Below are positions 25,388 through 33,862 of a stretch of 64,000 nucleotides of DNA, in pieces (position 1 is the first letter of the stretch; each line of letters begins with the position of its first letter). The DNA comes from Bacteroidetes bacterium 43-16 (GTDB taxonomy: Bacteria > Bacteroidota > Bacteroidia > Chitinophagales > Chitinophagaceae). The translations under genes were made by a program, and so were the position numbers. Under the pieces are notes generated by a model. It did no database searches, had not been told where the DNA came from, and was given only the letters and a program-made list of their open reading frames with translations. Location of the stretch: NCBI GenBank assembly GCA_001897525.1, contig MKTB01000008.1, positions 148,496 to 212,495 of the forward strand, written 5' to 3'.

Positions 25388-26818
25388 TTAAGGTCGCTTT
25401 AATTCAACCTGGACCTGGTCCGGCTGGAAGCCGATCCAGGCTTGCAAAGTATAATAATCTTTGTTGAGGACTATATTGGCTGGATTGATCTGTTTTTTAT
25501 TTTTCAGGATTTTATCCACCTCTTTATTGACCCCGGGGAATTTGTTAAGCCCGGCCAGCGTTGTATCGGTCATGTTAACCCCACCGGTTCTTACGTCATA
25601 GTAGTAAACATTCAGATTTTTATCCAGTACAATATTCTCTATTTGTAAAAAGGCTATATTTTCAGGGAATTTACTCCTGTTTTGCTTTAAAGCCTGTTGA
25701 ATGTTTTTTGAGATGGCTTCCAGCTCCGGGTTGGCAAACTCAGCACTACCCATATTCAGGCTTAAAAAGATACCTTCTGCCACCTCATGTCCGTTTACCT
25801 TCTTGACCCTGTCGTTCTGATCAATTTTCTGAATGATGGTTTCACCGGTTGCAGGATCTGTCACTTCAAGGGTATCCACTCCTCCGGCTTGCCATACTAT
25901 GGTATTGCCTCTGAATGTAGTGGTGTTCCCGTTCCTGATTCTTTGATCCGACTTTGGACTTGCACTCATTAAACCAAAGCATAAGGCGATTACAGGTAGT
26001 GTAAGTACATATTTCCAGCTGCTTACTTTTTTGCTGTTTGTCATCATAGCGATTCTGTTTTTAAGGGGTGAAAAATTGAAGGTGTGAATGAGTTTGTTGA
26101 TATAAGCTTTATTGTTTTGTGCTAAAAGTAGTTTGGCATAATCATATTGATCTGCTACATCTATTTCCTGGTCGACCTGGTATTCATGCACCAGCTTGAT
26201 CTGTTTTTTGAATAGATGAAAGAGGGGATGAAACCAGAATACAATTTGTAGTAATTCCAGTACGGTATTGTCGATCCAGTGTTTGTGTTGCGCATGCAGT
26301 TGTTCATGCTGCAGGATCAGGCGCAGGTCCTGCGCATTATACGCGGTTTCCGGAAGGTAGATCAGCTTGCCAAAAGAAAATGCAGCTGGTGTATTCTTAT
26401 TGCTGTAGAAATCAGCAATAGGATGTTGGTTTTTGCTGCTGTACTTTTTAAGAAAATAAAGCTGACTGACATTTCGTATTAATAAAAAGATCTGGAATAT
26501 TGCCCCGGCCAGCCAAAGGTAGAGCACCAGAGATGTTCCATTCCATGAATTGGTCTCATCGGCTACTTCGGAAGCAGTGGTGGAGGCAGTGTCTTCCGTT
26601 AAATTATTTACCGGTGTTATTACCTGCGTTACAGTTTGTACTACGGGCTGCACCGACAAGAAGGGGTTTTCGATAAATGGGACTGCTATGCCTGCAATTA
26701 ATGTCAACCATAGAAAAATCCGGTTTGTTCGGGCTGCCTTTTCTCTGCTAAGCAATAGAAAATAGCAGAGCAGGAGGATCAACCAGATGATCGTCGTTTT
26801 AAAAAGAATGATTAGCAT
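25388..26818 (-). CDS. BlaR1-like M56 membrane metallopeptidase
   Basis: A 476-residue membrane protein. Three membrane segments lie in 1-120; the zinc site HEQLH at 171-175 is in the cytoplasmic-loop peptidase domain; another segment is at about 272-290. The region after it (about 295-476) is a periplasmic domain that does not look like the penicillin-binding sensor of true BlaR1/MecR1 (no SxxK and KTG pattern seen), so the signal is probably not a beta-lactam. It starts one base after the BlaI-like gene and would cleave that repressor when triggered. Confidence 0.88.
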   Translation of the reverse strand: MLIILFKTTIIWLILLLCYFLLLSREKAARTNRIFLWLTLIAGIAVPFIENPFLSVQPVVQTVTQVITPVNNLTEDTASTTASEVADETNSWNGTSLVLYLWLAGAIFQIFLLIRNVSQLYFLKKYSSKNQHPIADFYSNKNTPAAFSFGKLIYLPETAYNAQDLRLILQHEQLHAQHKHWIDNTVLELLQIVFWFHPLFHLFKKQIKLVHEYQVDQEIDVADQYDYAKLLLAQNNKAYINKLIHTFNFSPLKNRIAMMTNSKKVSSWKYVLTLPVIALCFGLMSASPKSDQRIRNGNTTTFRGNTIVWQAGGVDTLEVTDPATGETIIQKIDQNDRVKKVNGHEVAEGIFLSLNMGSAEFANPELEAISKNIQQALKQNRSKFPENIAFLQIENIVLDKNLNVYYYDVRTGGVNMTDTTLAGLNKFPGVNKEVDKILKNKKQINPANIVLNKDYYTLQAWIGFQPDQVQVELKRP

Positions 26819-26819
26819 A

Positions 26820-27185
26820 TTATTTCTTTTTAAGTTGTTCCAGTTGTTTCAGGAGTTCATCAATCTCTTTAGGTTTTAAGGCTTTTTCTTTTACAAAGAA
26901 AGAGGCCAGCTGTGCCGGGGAACTGTCAAAGTAGCTGGCAAACCATGATTTGAACCCTTTCTGTGCATAAGCCTCTTTGCTAATGGTGGGGAAGTATTCG
27001 TAGGTCCTGCCATAAGCTTTGTGGGCTACAAATCCCTTCTTTTCCAGGATGCGTACCACGGAAGAGATGGTGCTGTGTGGGGTGTCAGGGTTTTCCAGTG
27101 CAGCTATTATATCACTGACCAGGCATTTACCCTTATCCCAGATGATCTGCATGATCTCTTCTTCTACTTTCGTAAGTTGTACCAT
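26820..27185 (-). CDS. BlaI/MecI/CopY family transcriptional repressor
   Basis: A 121-residue repressor. The winged-helix domain is at 1-75 (LTKVEEEIMQIIWDKGKCLVSDI, then TPHSTISSVVRILEKKGFV for the recognition helix), followed by a dimerisation helix region with the usual KKG/FVKEKAL pattern. It is the first gene of a two-gene operon with the M56 peptidase, which begins after one spacer base. A palindrome overlapping its own promoter at 27183-27224 indicates autoregulation. Confidence 0.93.
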   Translation of the reverse strand: MVQLTKVEEEIMQIIWDKGKCLVSDIIAALENPDTPHSTISSVVRILEKKGFVAHKAYGRTYEYFPTISKEAYAQKGFKSWFASYFDSSPAQLASFFVKEKALKPKEIDELLKQLEQLKKK

Positions 27186-27235
27186 AACGTTGTTTTTAGA
27201 TTTGTAACGTAAAAATACGTTATGTTTTGTAAAAA
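27183..27235 (-). promoter_or_regulatory. BlaI-like operator over the operon promoter
   Basis: TAACGTA-AAAA-TACGTTA is a perfect palindrome at 27205-27222. A third half-site, CATAACGT, at 27183-27190 overlaps the start codon and mirrors ACGTTATG at 27217-27224. On the minus strand TTTG, 18 bases, TATTTTTA forms a promoter whose -7 part lies in the palindrome, so bound repressor would block it. Confidence 0.65.
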
Positions 27236-27346
27236 CAAAATATTTGGTAAGAAAATTACAAAAACCTTTAACGAATAATTAGGAGCGATAAGCCGTTACC
27301 TTTCTTGCCAAAGCGGCATAAACGGACACACAAAATATAGAACATA

Positions 27347-28258
27347 ATGAAAAAGCAGTTCCTTTATTTATTATTGTTTACAGGCATTACGGCCTTTATG
27401 GTAGCCTGTGCTCAAGCTAGAGACGAGTCCTCTTCCGACCGGGAAAGTGCAGCCACAGAGGCCGTTGCGACCGGTGAAGTCACCGGCAAGGACGGGCTGG
27501 TGGATATTACCGATGAAAGGCGCAAGATGATGAAAAATGCAGATCTGAAAATGCGCGTGACCGATGTACAGAAGGCTACCATCAGCCTGGAACGGGCTAC
27601 TGCAGCCATGGGTGGCCTGGTGATGCAAAGTGAGATAAGCAATGAGATAGGGGCGATCAAGGAACTGCCTTATACCACCGATTCTTTAAAAATGGCCCGT
27701 ACTTACCAGACGAGGAGCTTGCTGAAGGTGAGGGTGCCCACTATGTACCTGGATAGTTTTCTTGACCTGGCCGCAGCGCAGGCACAGTTCATCAACAGCA
27801 GGAATATACTCGTAGAAGATGCCAGCCTGCAGTACCTGAGTAATGACCTGAAACAACAGGTAGGAGCGGGGGATAAGAGCCTCGACAAGGCTGCAAACCT
27901 GAGCCGCAAAACCAGCGAAGCCCTGGAGGTCGCGCGTACAGAAGAAAACATCGCTGCTTCTAAGATCGACAAACAGATCGACAACCTGAATATACGGGAT
28001 AAGGTAAAGTATGCCACTGTGAGTATAGCCATTGTGCAACCCGAAAAGGTAGACGTGTGCACCGTTGCTGATGTGTCAAAGCAGATGGAAGCAGGCTGGG
28101 GGACACAGTTCCGGAATGCACTGGGCTCCGGCTGGTCTTTCCTTAAAGTGGTCCTGATCGGCCTGGTGCATATCTGGCCTCTGTGGATGATAGCTTTAAT
28201 TGTGTTGATCGTTTTCCGGAACAGGAAAAAGTTGTTAGCCAGGATCAAAGCGGTGTAA
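27347..28258 (+). CDS. DUF4349 lipoprotein
   Basis: A 303-residue protein with a lipobox (FMVAC, C21), then a DUF4349 domain: MMKNADLKMRVTDVQKA, a long helical middle with RSLLKVRVPTMYLDSFLD, and KVKYATVSIAIVQP. A C-terminal membrane segment (about 268-288) ends in basic residues. The double anchoring, lipid and membrane helix, is typical of the family, whose role is unknown. It is divergent from the BlaI operon, 161 bases away, and could be under the same repressor, though I see no second operator near its start. Confidence 0.85.
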   Translation: MKKQFLYLLLFTGITAFMVACAQARDESSSDRESAATEAVATGEVTGKDGLVDITDERRKMMKNADLKMRVTDVQKATISLERATAAMGGLVMQSEISNEIGAIKELPYTTDSLKMARTYQTRSLLKVRVPTMYLDSFLDLAAAQAQFINSRNILVEDASLQYLSNDLKQQVGAGDKSLDKAANLSRKTSEALEVARTEENIAASKIDKQIDNLNIRDKVKYATVSIAIVQPEKVDVCTVADVSKQMEAGWGTQFRNALGSGWSFLKVVLIGLVHIWPLWMIALIVLIVFRNRKKLLARIKAV

Positions 28259-28294
28259 ATTTTGGAGCAACTGATTATTGGATGTAATAAATAT

Positions 28295-28326
28295 AAGCCC
28301 CCGGCATTGAAAGTGCCTGGGGCTTT
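28295..28326. terminator. Terminator after the DUF4349 gene
   Basis: AAGCCCCCGGCA, 7-base loop, TGCCTGGGGCTTT with one mismatch, between two convergent genes. Confidence 0.75.
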
Positions 28327-28377
28327 GTACAGCTAAGCTTTTAATGAGCCCGCTCGCCTGTTTTAAAGAAGCATTTT

Positions 28378-28689
28378 TTAATGTATCGAATCCTGGTCCC
28401 TGAATTTTAATCTTTTTAAAATGGCTGCTGCCCTGCCTTCTGCAGAAATGCCATAACCTGTTACGAGGATACCTTTCTCTCCCTTATTGCCTTCCAGTGC
28501 ATATACAGCAGCAAGGTCATCAGGATTGGAGTCACCTTCGAAGCGATAAAACTCTACGATTTCAAAATGTTCCACCTCGTATTCATTGCCATTGCAGATC
28601 AGGCAGTTTTCTGCCAGGTTGAAATCCATGGTATAGCCTCTTTTATTCAGGTCATTGGTAGCCTGCGATAAAGTTTCATATGCGTACAT
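28378..28689 (-). CDS. Small conserved cytoplasmic protein (often labelled phosphoribosylpyrophosphate synthetase)
   Basis: A 103-residue protein starting MYAYETLSQATNDL. It belongs to a short Bacteroidota family that databases often name phosphoribosylpyrophosphate synthetase; it is far too short for that enzyme and has none of its PRPP-binding motifs, so the name should not be trusted. The sequence suggests an alpha/beta fold (FEIVEFYRFEG, DLAAVYALEG, KGILVTGYG). The frame is open 11 residues further up, but the ATG at 28689 fits family length. Function unknown. Confidence 0.7.
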   Translation of the reverse strand: MYAYETLSQATNDLNKRGYTMDFNLAENCLICNGNEYEVEHFEIVEFYRFEGDSNPDDLAAVYALEGNKGEKGILVTGYGISAEGRAAAILKRLKFRDQDSIH

Positions 28690-28774
28690 AATCGTCATTT
28701 TAAGATTAGCTAAGTTAAGCAAATCAAGGCTGTATCCGAAATAATGTGCGGTATGTTTCTGTTAAGCTACCGGC

Positions 28775-29818
28775 TTATGGCTGTTCCTTAAAACGGTTGG
28801 CCCTGGAAAAAGTGCCCAGGTCATTGAAGCGTATCCCATATTGACGCAATACTTCATGGGCTTTTTTGCGCGCCAGGTGACGTACATAGAAGGTCTCGTT
28901 CACCACGAAATGATGAATGGCATGGGTCCAGCCGAAGAAGAAACAGAATACCTGCAGGGGAAAGGTCCACCATACATTGAGTACCTGCGTTTGTTCGATC
29001 ACATTGCCTTGCTCTACATCTCCTATATAGTGCAGGTTGGAGGTGATGAAATGCAGGCAGAACTGCCGCAGAATATTTGGAATAAGGATGATATAGATCA
29101 CCGGGCGGCAATATTCCAGTATCGTTGTTAAAAATACAGGAAGCTGCAGACCGGTATTGAATGAGGTATTGAAGAGATCAAGCAGCAGGCTGGATAATAA
29201 TAGATAGACCAGCAGGTGGGCAATAATGGTCACCGGGATAAGCCCGGTAAGAGAATATTGCCTGAGCTTATGACTCAGGTCTGGCTTCAGGTTGCCGTTT
29301 TTTACTTCCTGTTTGATGTCTTTAAACAGGCTGCGCACCCTGAACAGGCCACCGATCACCAGGTCGGCAGTGAGTAAAAAGCGTTTAACAGACCATTTCT
29401 CCCCGTTGGTAACCCCTCTTTCCTCCACATCATGCAGCGTGCCCGAATATTTATGATGATGGTAATGCAGTTGTCGCCTGATCCATGGATTGATGGTGAG
29501 CGGTCTTAAGATCCAGATCAGGAACAGCATGGTATGGTGTACCGCTTTATGGGCTTTAAAATACATCCAGTGGATCAGGTCATGCTCCAGTTCATGCAGG
29601 ATGCCGAAGAAAAATGCATTGACCAGGATCATGGCCCATGCGGGCCAGATGCCGGTCCACCAGAGATAGCTGTTGATGCCAACGAGCAGGAGGCTCACCA
29701 GGAAGATGAGCAGGCCCCAGAAATCCTGGTGTTTAAGTATCGGGTATTTTTCTTTGAGGTGCTGATAAGAACGGCTTATTTCTTTCCTGATCTGGCTGGA
29801 TTGCTGCTGATGTGTCAA
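28775..29818 (-). CDS. Membrane fatty acid desaturase
   Basis: A 347-residue diiron membrane enzyme that adds a double bond to fatty acyl chains. Histidine clusters for iron binding: HELEHD at 75-80, HKAVHH at 90-95 with HYHHH at 118-122, and HAIHH at 299-303. Four or more membrane segments (about 34-52, 60-75, 96-108, 190-260). Regioselectivity is unknown. Divergent from a glycosyltransferase gene. Confidence 0.88.
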   Translation of the reverse strand: MTHQQQSSQIRKEISRSYQHLKEKYPILKHQDFWGLLIFLVSLLLVGINSYLWWTGIWPAWAMILVNAFFFGILHELEHDLIHWMYFKAHKAVHHTMLFLIWILRPLTINPWIRRQLHYHHHKYSGTLHDVEERGVTNGEKWSVKRFLLTADLVIGGLFRVRSLFKDIKQEVKNGNLKPDLSHKLRQYSLTGLIPVTIIAHLLVYLLLSSLLLDLFNTSFNTGLQLPVFLTTILEYCRPVIYIILIPNILRQFCLHFITSNLHYIGDVEQGNVIEQTQVLNVWWTFPLQVFCFFFGWTHAIHHFVVNETFYVRHLARKKAHEVLRQYGIRFNDLGTFSRANRFKEQP

Positions 29819-29894
29819 AACTATTTATATTTTACTGGGTTTGCCGGAATTTTACTAAGAATGCTCCCGGCCCTGCATACATTTTATGAAAGGG

Positions 29895-29902
29895 CAAAAT
29901 TA
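29895..29902 (-). promoter_or_regulatory. Possible -7 element of the desaturase gene
   Basis: Minus strand TAATTTTG, exact TAnnTTTG, about 76 bases before the ATG; no clear -33 partner. Confidence 0.35.
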
Positions 29903-29962
29903 GCGCTAATTCATCAATACGCCGGTTTCTTAGTGTTAAAACAAGTGTGCAGCGATTTTATA

Positions 29963-30952
29963 ATGAACGATTCTGAAGACTTTCTTTATTTTCGTGACCG
30001 TAAGACATATCCGGAAATGGTCAAAAATAAATTAATCACTGTTTGTATTCCTTGCTACAATAATCCTGGGCAGATCAAATTTTTATTACAAAACCTGGCA
30101 ACCCAGCGTTTCGAAGATTTTGATGTGGTGGTTACGGATAACAGTACCAATGATGAGATCGAACAGTTGATGGGCACCTTTTCAGAACAATTAGATATAA
30201 GTTATTACCGTAATGAGACCAATATAGGTGCTGTACCCAATTGGAATAAAGCAATAGCCCTGGCCACCGGTGAATGGATCAAGATCATGCATTCCGATGA
30301 TTTTTTTACAGACGAGGATAGTTTATCCGGTTTTGCAGCACATACCCGGTCGGGCGCTACTTTCCTCTTCTCCGATTTTAGTTATTTACACGAAGCTACG
30401 GGCAGGATAGAGCATTACCATTTTCCGGAAAAGAAACTAAAAGACATTTACTCGGAACCGATGATCTTAAATGGTAATAATCTTATCGGTAACCCCAGTG
30501 CTACGATGATCCATAAAAGCCTGAAACAGGTCATCTATGACCCGAGGTTCACCTGGAAGGTGGATATCCAGTATTTTATCAGCCTGATAAAGGCGGGGGC
30601 GCAATTATTGCATATCAGTAAGGGACTGGTGACGATAGGGATGAATGAGCATCAATTGACCCGTAAGGTCAAGACCAACCCGGAATTTGAGATCCCGGAA
30701 TCTTATTATATGCTGGAGGCTTTTGGTTTTGAATCCCTTAACAATATAAATGTCTATGATGCTTACTGGCGGGTGTACCGCAGCCTGGGTATCTATGACC
30801 TGGCAACGATCAGGTCTTATCACCAGGCAGACTGGGGGCCTGTGCTGGAACATCTTTTCAGGAACCTGTCGCAATGTAAGCCCGGAATGCTGAAGCAAGG
30901 CTGGTATTCCAAGCTGATGATGTTTAAATCTTACCTGACGAGGCCGAGATAG
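29963..30952 (+). CDS. Family 2 glycosyltransferase
   Basis: A 329-residue GT-A type transferase. TVCIPCYNNPGQIKFLL opens the nucleotide-binding fold, TDNSTND follows the second strand, NKAIALATGEWIKIMHSDDFF carries the DxD-like SDD, and an aromatic acceptor region follows. The frame is open from 29534, but that part overlaps the desaturase gene on the other strand and does not look like protein of this family; ATG at 29963 is chosen, with 30017 as an alternative. The target glycan is unknown; no other sugar genes are nearby. Confidence 0.85.
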   Translation: MNDSEDFLYFRDRKTYPEMVKNKLITVCIPCYNNPGQIKFLLQNLATQRFEDFDVVVTDNSTNDEIEQLMGTFSEQLDISYYRNETNIGAVPNWNKAIALATGEWIKIMHSDDFFTDEDSLSGFAAHTRSGATFLFSDFSYLHEATGRIEHYHFPEKKLKDIYSEPMILNGNNLIGNPSATMIHKSLKQVIYDPRFTWKVDIQYFISLIKAGAQLLHISKGLVTIGMNEHQLTRKVKTNPEFEIPESYYMLEAFGFESLNNINVYDAYWRVYRSLGIYDLATIRSYHQADWGPVLEHLFRNLSQCKPGMLKQGWYSKLMMFKSYLTRPR

Positions 30953-31275
30953 GGAGGAAGAAATATTCTACTTGATTTTTTATAAAATGCTGCAAATTGG
31001 ATTGCTGGTAGATTTAATTTGTTTAAATGTTTATTTGTGTAGCGAATTTATTTTTTGCTTAGTAGCTGATTTTTTGTATTTGATATATTTTTAATAAGTT
31101 GTTTTTTTTATTTATAGCTGGTTTCTTTTGCAGCATTCATTTATATAGGCTTGTAAATTGTTTTGAAGTGCCGTTTGCTTACTATTGAGTTCAGTATTAA
31201 TTAATTGTTTTTTCTTTCTCTTTTCCTGTTTATTCTAAATATTCAAGTAATTTTGTGCTTCATTTTAAATATTGT
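30953..31275. other. AT-rich intergenic region
   Basis: About 320 bases strongly rich in T with no open frame of note. Apart from the -7 element at 31248-31255, I see no hairpin, repeat or RNA gene. Confidence 0.6.
31248..31255 (+). promoter_or_regulatory. -7 element of the DUF5689 lipoprotein gene
   Basis: Exact TAATTTTG, 20 bases before the ATG at 31276. Confidence 0.5.
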
Positions 31276-32589
31276 ATGAAAAAAATAGCTTTATTATTTT
31301 TTACAGGAATCCTGGCTATTGCCAGCCTGGGAATCCAGTCTTGTGTTAAGAAAGGTACTGATGAGCCTGAAAGTCAAACAAATGTGGATCCTAAATTAAC
31401 AGTGACCCATACTATTGCACAATTATTAGCATTACCAAAATCTACAAAAATTACAGGCGATGTTGTTATATCCGGTGTAGTGGTTATGGATGATCGCAGT
31501 GGTAACTATTACAAGAAATTTGTTATCCAGGACGAAACAGGTGGTATTGAGATTAACCTGGATCAGAATAATATTTACAATGACTATCCTGTTGGCAGGA
31601 AAGTATATTTGAAATGTAAAGATCTAATGATCATTGAAAATAATGGAACGCCTCAGTTGGGTACCGGTACTGATGACAGGGGAAGCATTGTATCCATTCC
31701 ATTTGTAATGGCAGATGAGTACATTATCAAAGCTAACTATCCGAATGAAGTAAAAGTGGATACTTTGACTTATGATGAATTAGCGAATACAACTACAGGA
31801 AGTAAATATGTAAACAGATTGGTGCTGATCAAGGATGTTGAGTTTGGCGACAATGCATTTGGTTTACCTTTTGCTGATGCAAACACTACGACCAACCGTG
31901 ATTTGAAAGGTTGCGGTGCATCCGGTTCCGGAATCGTGGTGAGAACCAGTAACTATTCAAGGTTCAGAGGTGCCATCATACCTTCAGGAAGTGGATTTAT
32001 CTATGGTATCTATACCGTATACGGGTCAACTCCTCAATTGATCGTAAGAGACCAGGATGATGTGATCTTTAAAGCAGAGCGTTGTGACGGTACTGTGCCT
32101 ACTTTTGCCTACCTGCTTTTTGATCAGTTCACTGATTTTGGTAATTGGAGCAATGTTAACGTTACCGGAGCAGAATATTGGAAAATTGCTACATTCGGTA
32201 ATCCGCGTCCTTGTGCTGTAATGACCGGTTACACAAGTGGTTCTAATAATGAAAATGAAGATTGGTTAATTTCCAAGCCGTTAAATCTAACCGGATTCGA
32301 TCGTTTTACTTTAACTTTTGAGACTGCGGCCAGATATGGAGGAAATGATTTAGAATGCCTGGTTTCTACAGACTATTCTGATGGTAATCCTAATGCAGCT
32401 ACCTGGGCTCCTTTAAGTGGTACGCTGGCAGACGTAAATGGTTCATCATTTGTCTGGACTCCTTCAGGTGATATTGACCTGTCTGCCTTAAAAGGTAACA
32501 CAAATGTGCGTATTGCCTTTAAATATACTTCTACAACAAGCCAGGCACCAACCTGGGAGTTGGATAATGTAAAAGTAAAAGGTGAATAA
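31276..32589 (+). CDS. Surface lipoprotein with DUF5689 and choice-of-anchor J domains
   Basis: A 437-residue lipoprotein; lipobox IQSC (C23) followed by a KKGTDEPES stretch of acidic residues that could act as surface export signal. Residues about 45-275 form DUF5689 (TKITGDVVISGVVVMDD, FVIQDETGGIEI, an OB-like fold). Residues about 285-437 form a jelly-roll choice-of-anchor J domain (LLFDQFTDFGNWSNV, EDWLISKPLNL, WELDNVKV). The codons are more AT-rich than those of its neighbours. ATG at 31276 is used; the frame extends 7 codons upstream only to a GTG over the -7 element. Function unknown. Confidence 0.85.
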   Translation: MKKIALLFFTGILAIASLGIQSCVKKGTDEPESQTNVDPKLTVTHTIAQLLALPKSTKITGDVVISGVVVMDDRSGNYYKKFVIQDETGGIEINLDQNNIYNDYPVGRKVYLKCKDLMIIENNGTPQLGTGTDDRGSIVSIPFVMADEYIIKANYPNEVKVDTLTYDELANTTTGSKYVNRLVLIKDVEFGDNAFGLPFADANTTTNRDLKGCGASGSGIVVRTSNYSRFRGAIIPSGSGFIYGIYTVYGSTPQLIVRDQDDVIFKAERCDGTVPTFAYLLFDQFTDFGNWSNVNVTGAEYWKIATFGNPRPCAVMTGYTSGSNNENEDWLISKPLNLTGFDRFTLTFETAARYGGNDLECLVSTDYSDGNPNAATWAPLSGTLADVNGSSFVWTPSGDIDLSALKGNTNVRIAFKYTSTTSQAPTWELDNVKVKGE

Positions 32590-32620
32590 TCAATTTAGAA
32601 TTTGACTATTGAACAATAAT

Positions 32621-32653
32621 AAAAAGCTTGCTCATCCATGAGCAAGCTTTTTT
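32621..32653 (+). terminator. Rho-independent terminator
   Basis: AAAAAGCTTGCTCAT, 2-base loop, ATGAGCAAGCTTTTT with T run, 31 bases after the lipoprotein stop. Confidence 0.85.
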
Positions 32654-32660
32654 ATCTTTG
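32653..32660 (+). promoter_or_regulatory. -7 element of the bshA gene
   Basis: Exact TATCTTTG right at the end of the terminator, 55 bases before the ATG at 32716; the -33 site would fall within the terminator hairpin. Confidence 0.45.
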
Positions 32661-32715
32661 CCGCTTATTGAAGGTATTGAGTGTAAACTTTTAATGTAAA
32701 CCATAATTGAGTTTT

Positions 32716-33858
32716 ATGAAAATAGGAATCGTGTGTTATCCCACATTTGGCGGTAGCGGTGTATTAGCTACCGAATTGGGTATGGCACTGGCAGATAAAG
32801 GACATGATGTGCATTTTATCACCTATCAGCAGCCGGTAAGGCTGGCCAACAGTTTCAGACCTAATATCTTTTTTCATGAAGTAAGTGTGCCGGTATATCC
32901 TTTGTTCGACTTCCCCCCTTATGAGTCTGCATTGGTGAGCACTATGGTCAGCGTAGTGAATAACTATGACCTGGACGTATTGCATGTCCACTATGCTATC
33001 CCTCATGCTTCTTCTGCTTATTTTGCCCAGCAGATATTAAAAGATGCCGGGAAGAATATACCTTATATTACCACTTTGCATGGTACAGATATTACCCTGG
33101 TGGGCCGCGACAAGACCTATGCGCCCATCGTTACCTTTTCCCTCAACCAGTCTACCGCAATTACTGCGGTGTCTCATAACCTGAAGCAAGAGACCCTTTC
33201 CAACTTTAATATCCAGAAAGAGATCGACGTTATTTACAACTTTGTAGATGTGCAACGCTTCCAGAGAAAGGAAAAAGAACATTTCAAAAGAATGATCGCA
33301 CCTAATGGGGAGCGCATCATCACACATGTATCTAATTTCAGGAAAGTGAAAAGGGTAGATGATGTGGTAAAGATCTTCGAGAAAATAAGAAAAGAAGTAC
33401 CGAGCAAACTGATCATGATCGGGGATGGTCCCGAGCGTACCGAGGCAGAAGAACTGGTGAAACAGTTCTGCAACCTGCAGACCGACGTACGCTTCCTGGG
33501 TAAGCAGGAGCAGGTAGAAGAGATCTTCAGCATCAGCGATCTGTTCCTTTTGCCTTCTGCTTACGAGAGTTTCGGATTGGCGGCCCTGGAAGCAATGGCC
33601 TGCGGTATCCCCGTTATTTCCAGTAATGCAGGCGGACTGCCCGAGATCAATCAACAAGGCGTTACAGGTTACCTCAGTGAGGTGGGTGATGTGGCAGATA
33701 TGGCTAAGAACAGCATCAGCATCCTGAAAGACGATGCCGTGCTGGCCCGTTTTAAAGAAGCCGCTTACAAGCAGGCACACAGCTTTACTATAGATAAAGT
33801 AGTGCCCGAATATGAAGCACTGTATATAAGGGTAGTAGACGAATTCAAAAACAAATAA
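32716..33858 (+). CDS. bshA: N-acetyl-alpha-D-glucosaminyl L-malate synthase BshA
   Basis: A 380-residue GT4 glycosyltransferase (GT-B fold) joining GlcNAc from UDP-GlcNAc to L-malate, the first step of bacillithiol synthesis. The start MKIGIVCYPTFGGSGVLATE is the BshA signature; HVHYAIPHASSAYFA, TTLHGTDITLVG and the donor site SAYESFGLAALEAMACGIPV fit as well. ATG at 32716 is used, not the TTG three codons upstream. No bshB or bshC is in the window. An ABC-2 permease gene follows after 4 bases. Confidence 0.93.
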   Translation: MKIGIVCYPTFGGSGVLATELGMALADKGHDVHFITYQQPVRLANSFRPNIFFHEVSVPVYPLFDFPPYESALVSTMVSVVNNYDLDVLHVHYAIPHASSAYFAQQILKDAGKNIPYITTLHGTDITLVGRDKTYAPIVTFSLNQSTAITAVSHNLKQETLSNFNIQKEIDVIYNFVDVQRFQRKEKEHFKRMIAPNGERIITHVSNFRKVKRVDDVVKIFEKIRKEVPSKLIMIGDGPERTEAEELVKQFCNLQTDVRFLGKQEQVEEIFSISDLFLLPSAYESFGLAALEAMACGIPVISSNAGGLPEINQQGVTGYLSEVGDVADMAKNSISILKDDAVLARFKEAAYKQAHSFTIDKVVPEYEALYIRVVDEFKNK

Positions 33859-33862
33859 GCGC

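Noticed and set aside
29534-29962. N-terminal extension of the glycosyltransferase frame
   Set aside because: It lies opposite the fatty acid desaturase gene, is unlike GT2 sequences and is rich in residues typical of antisense frames; start set at 29963.
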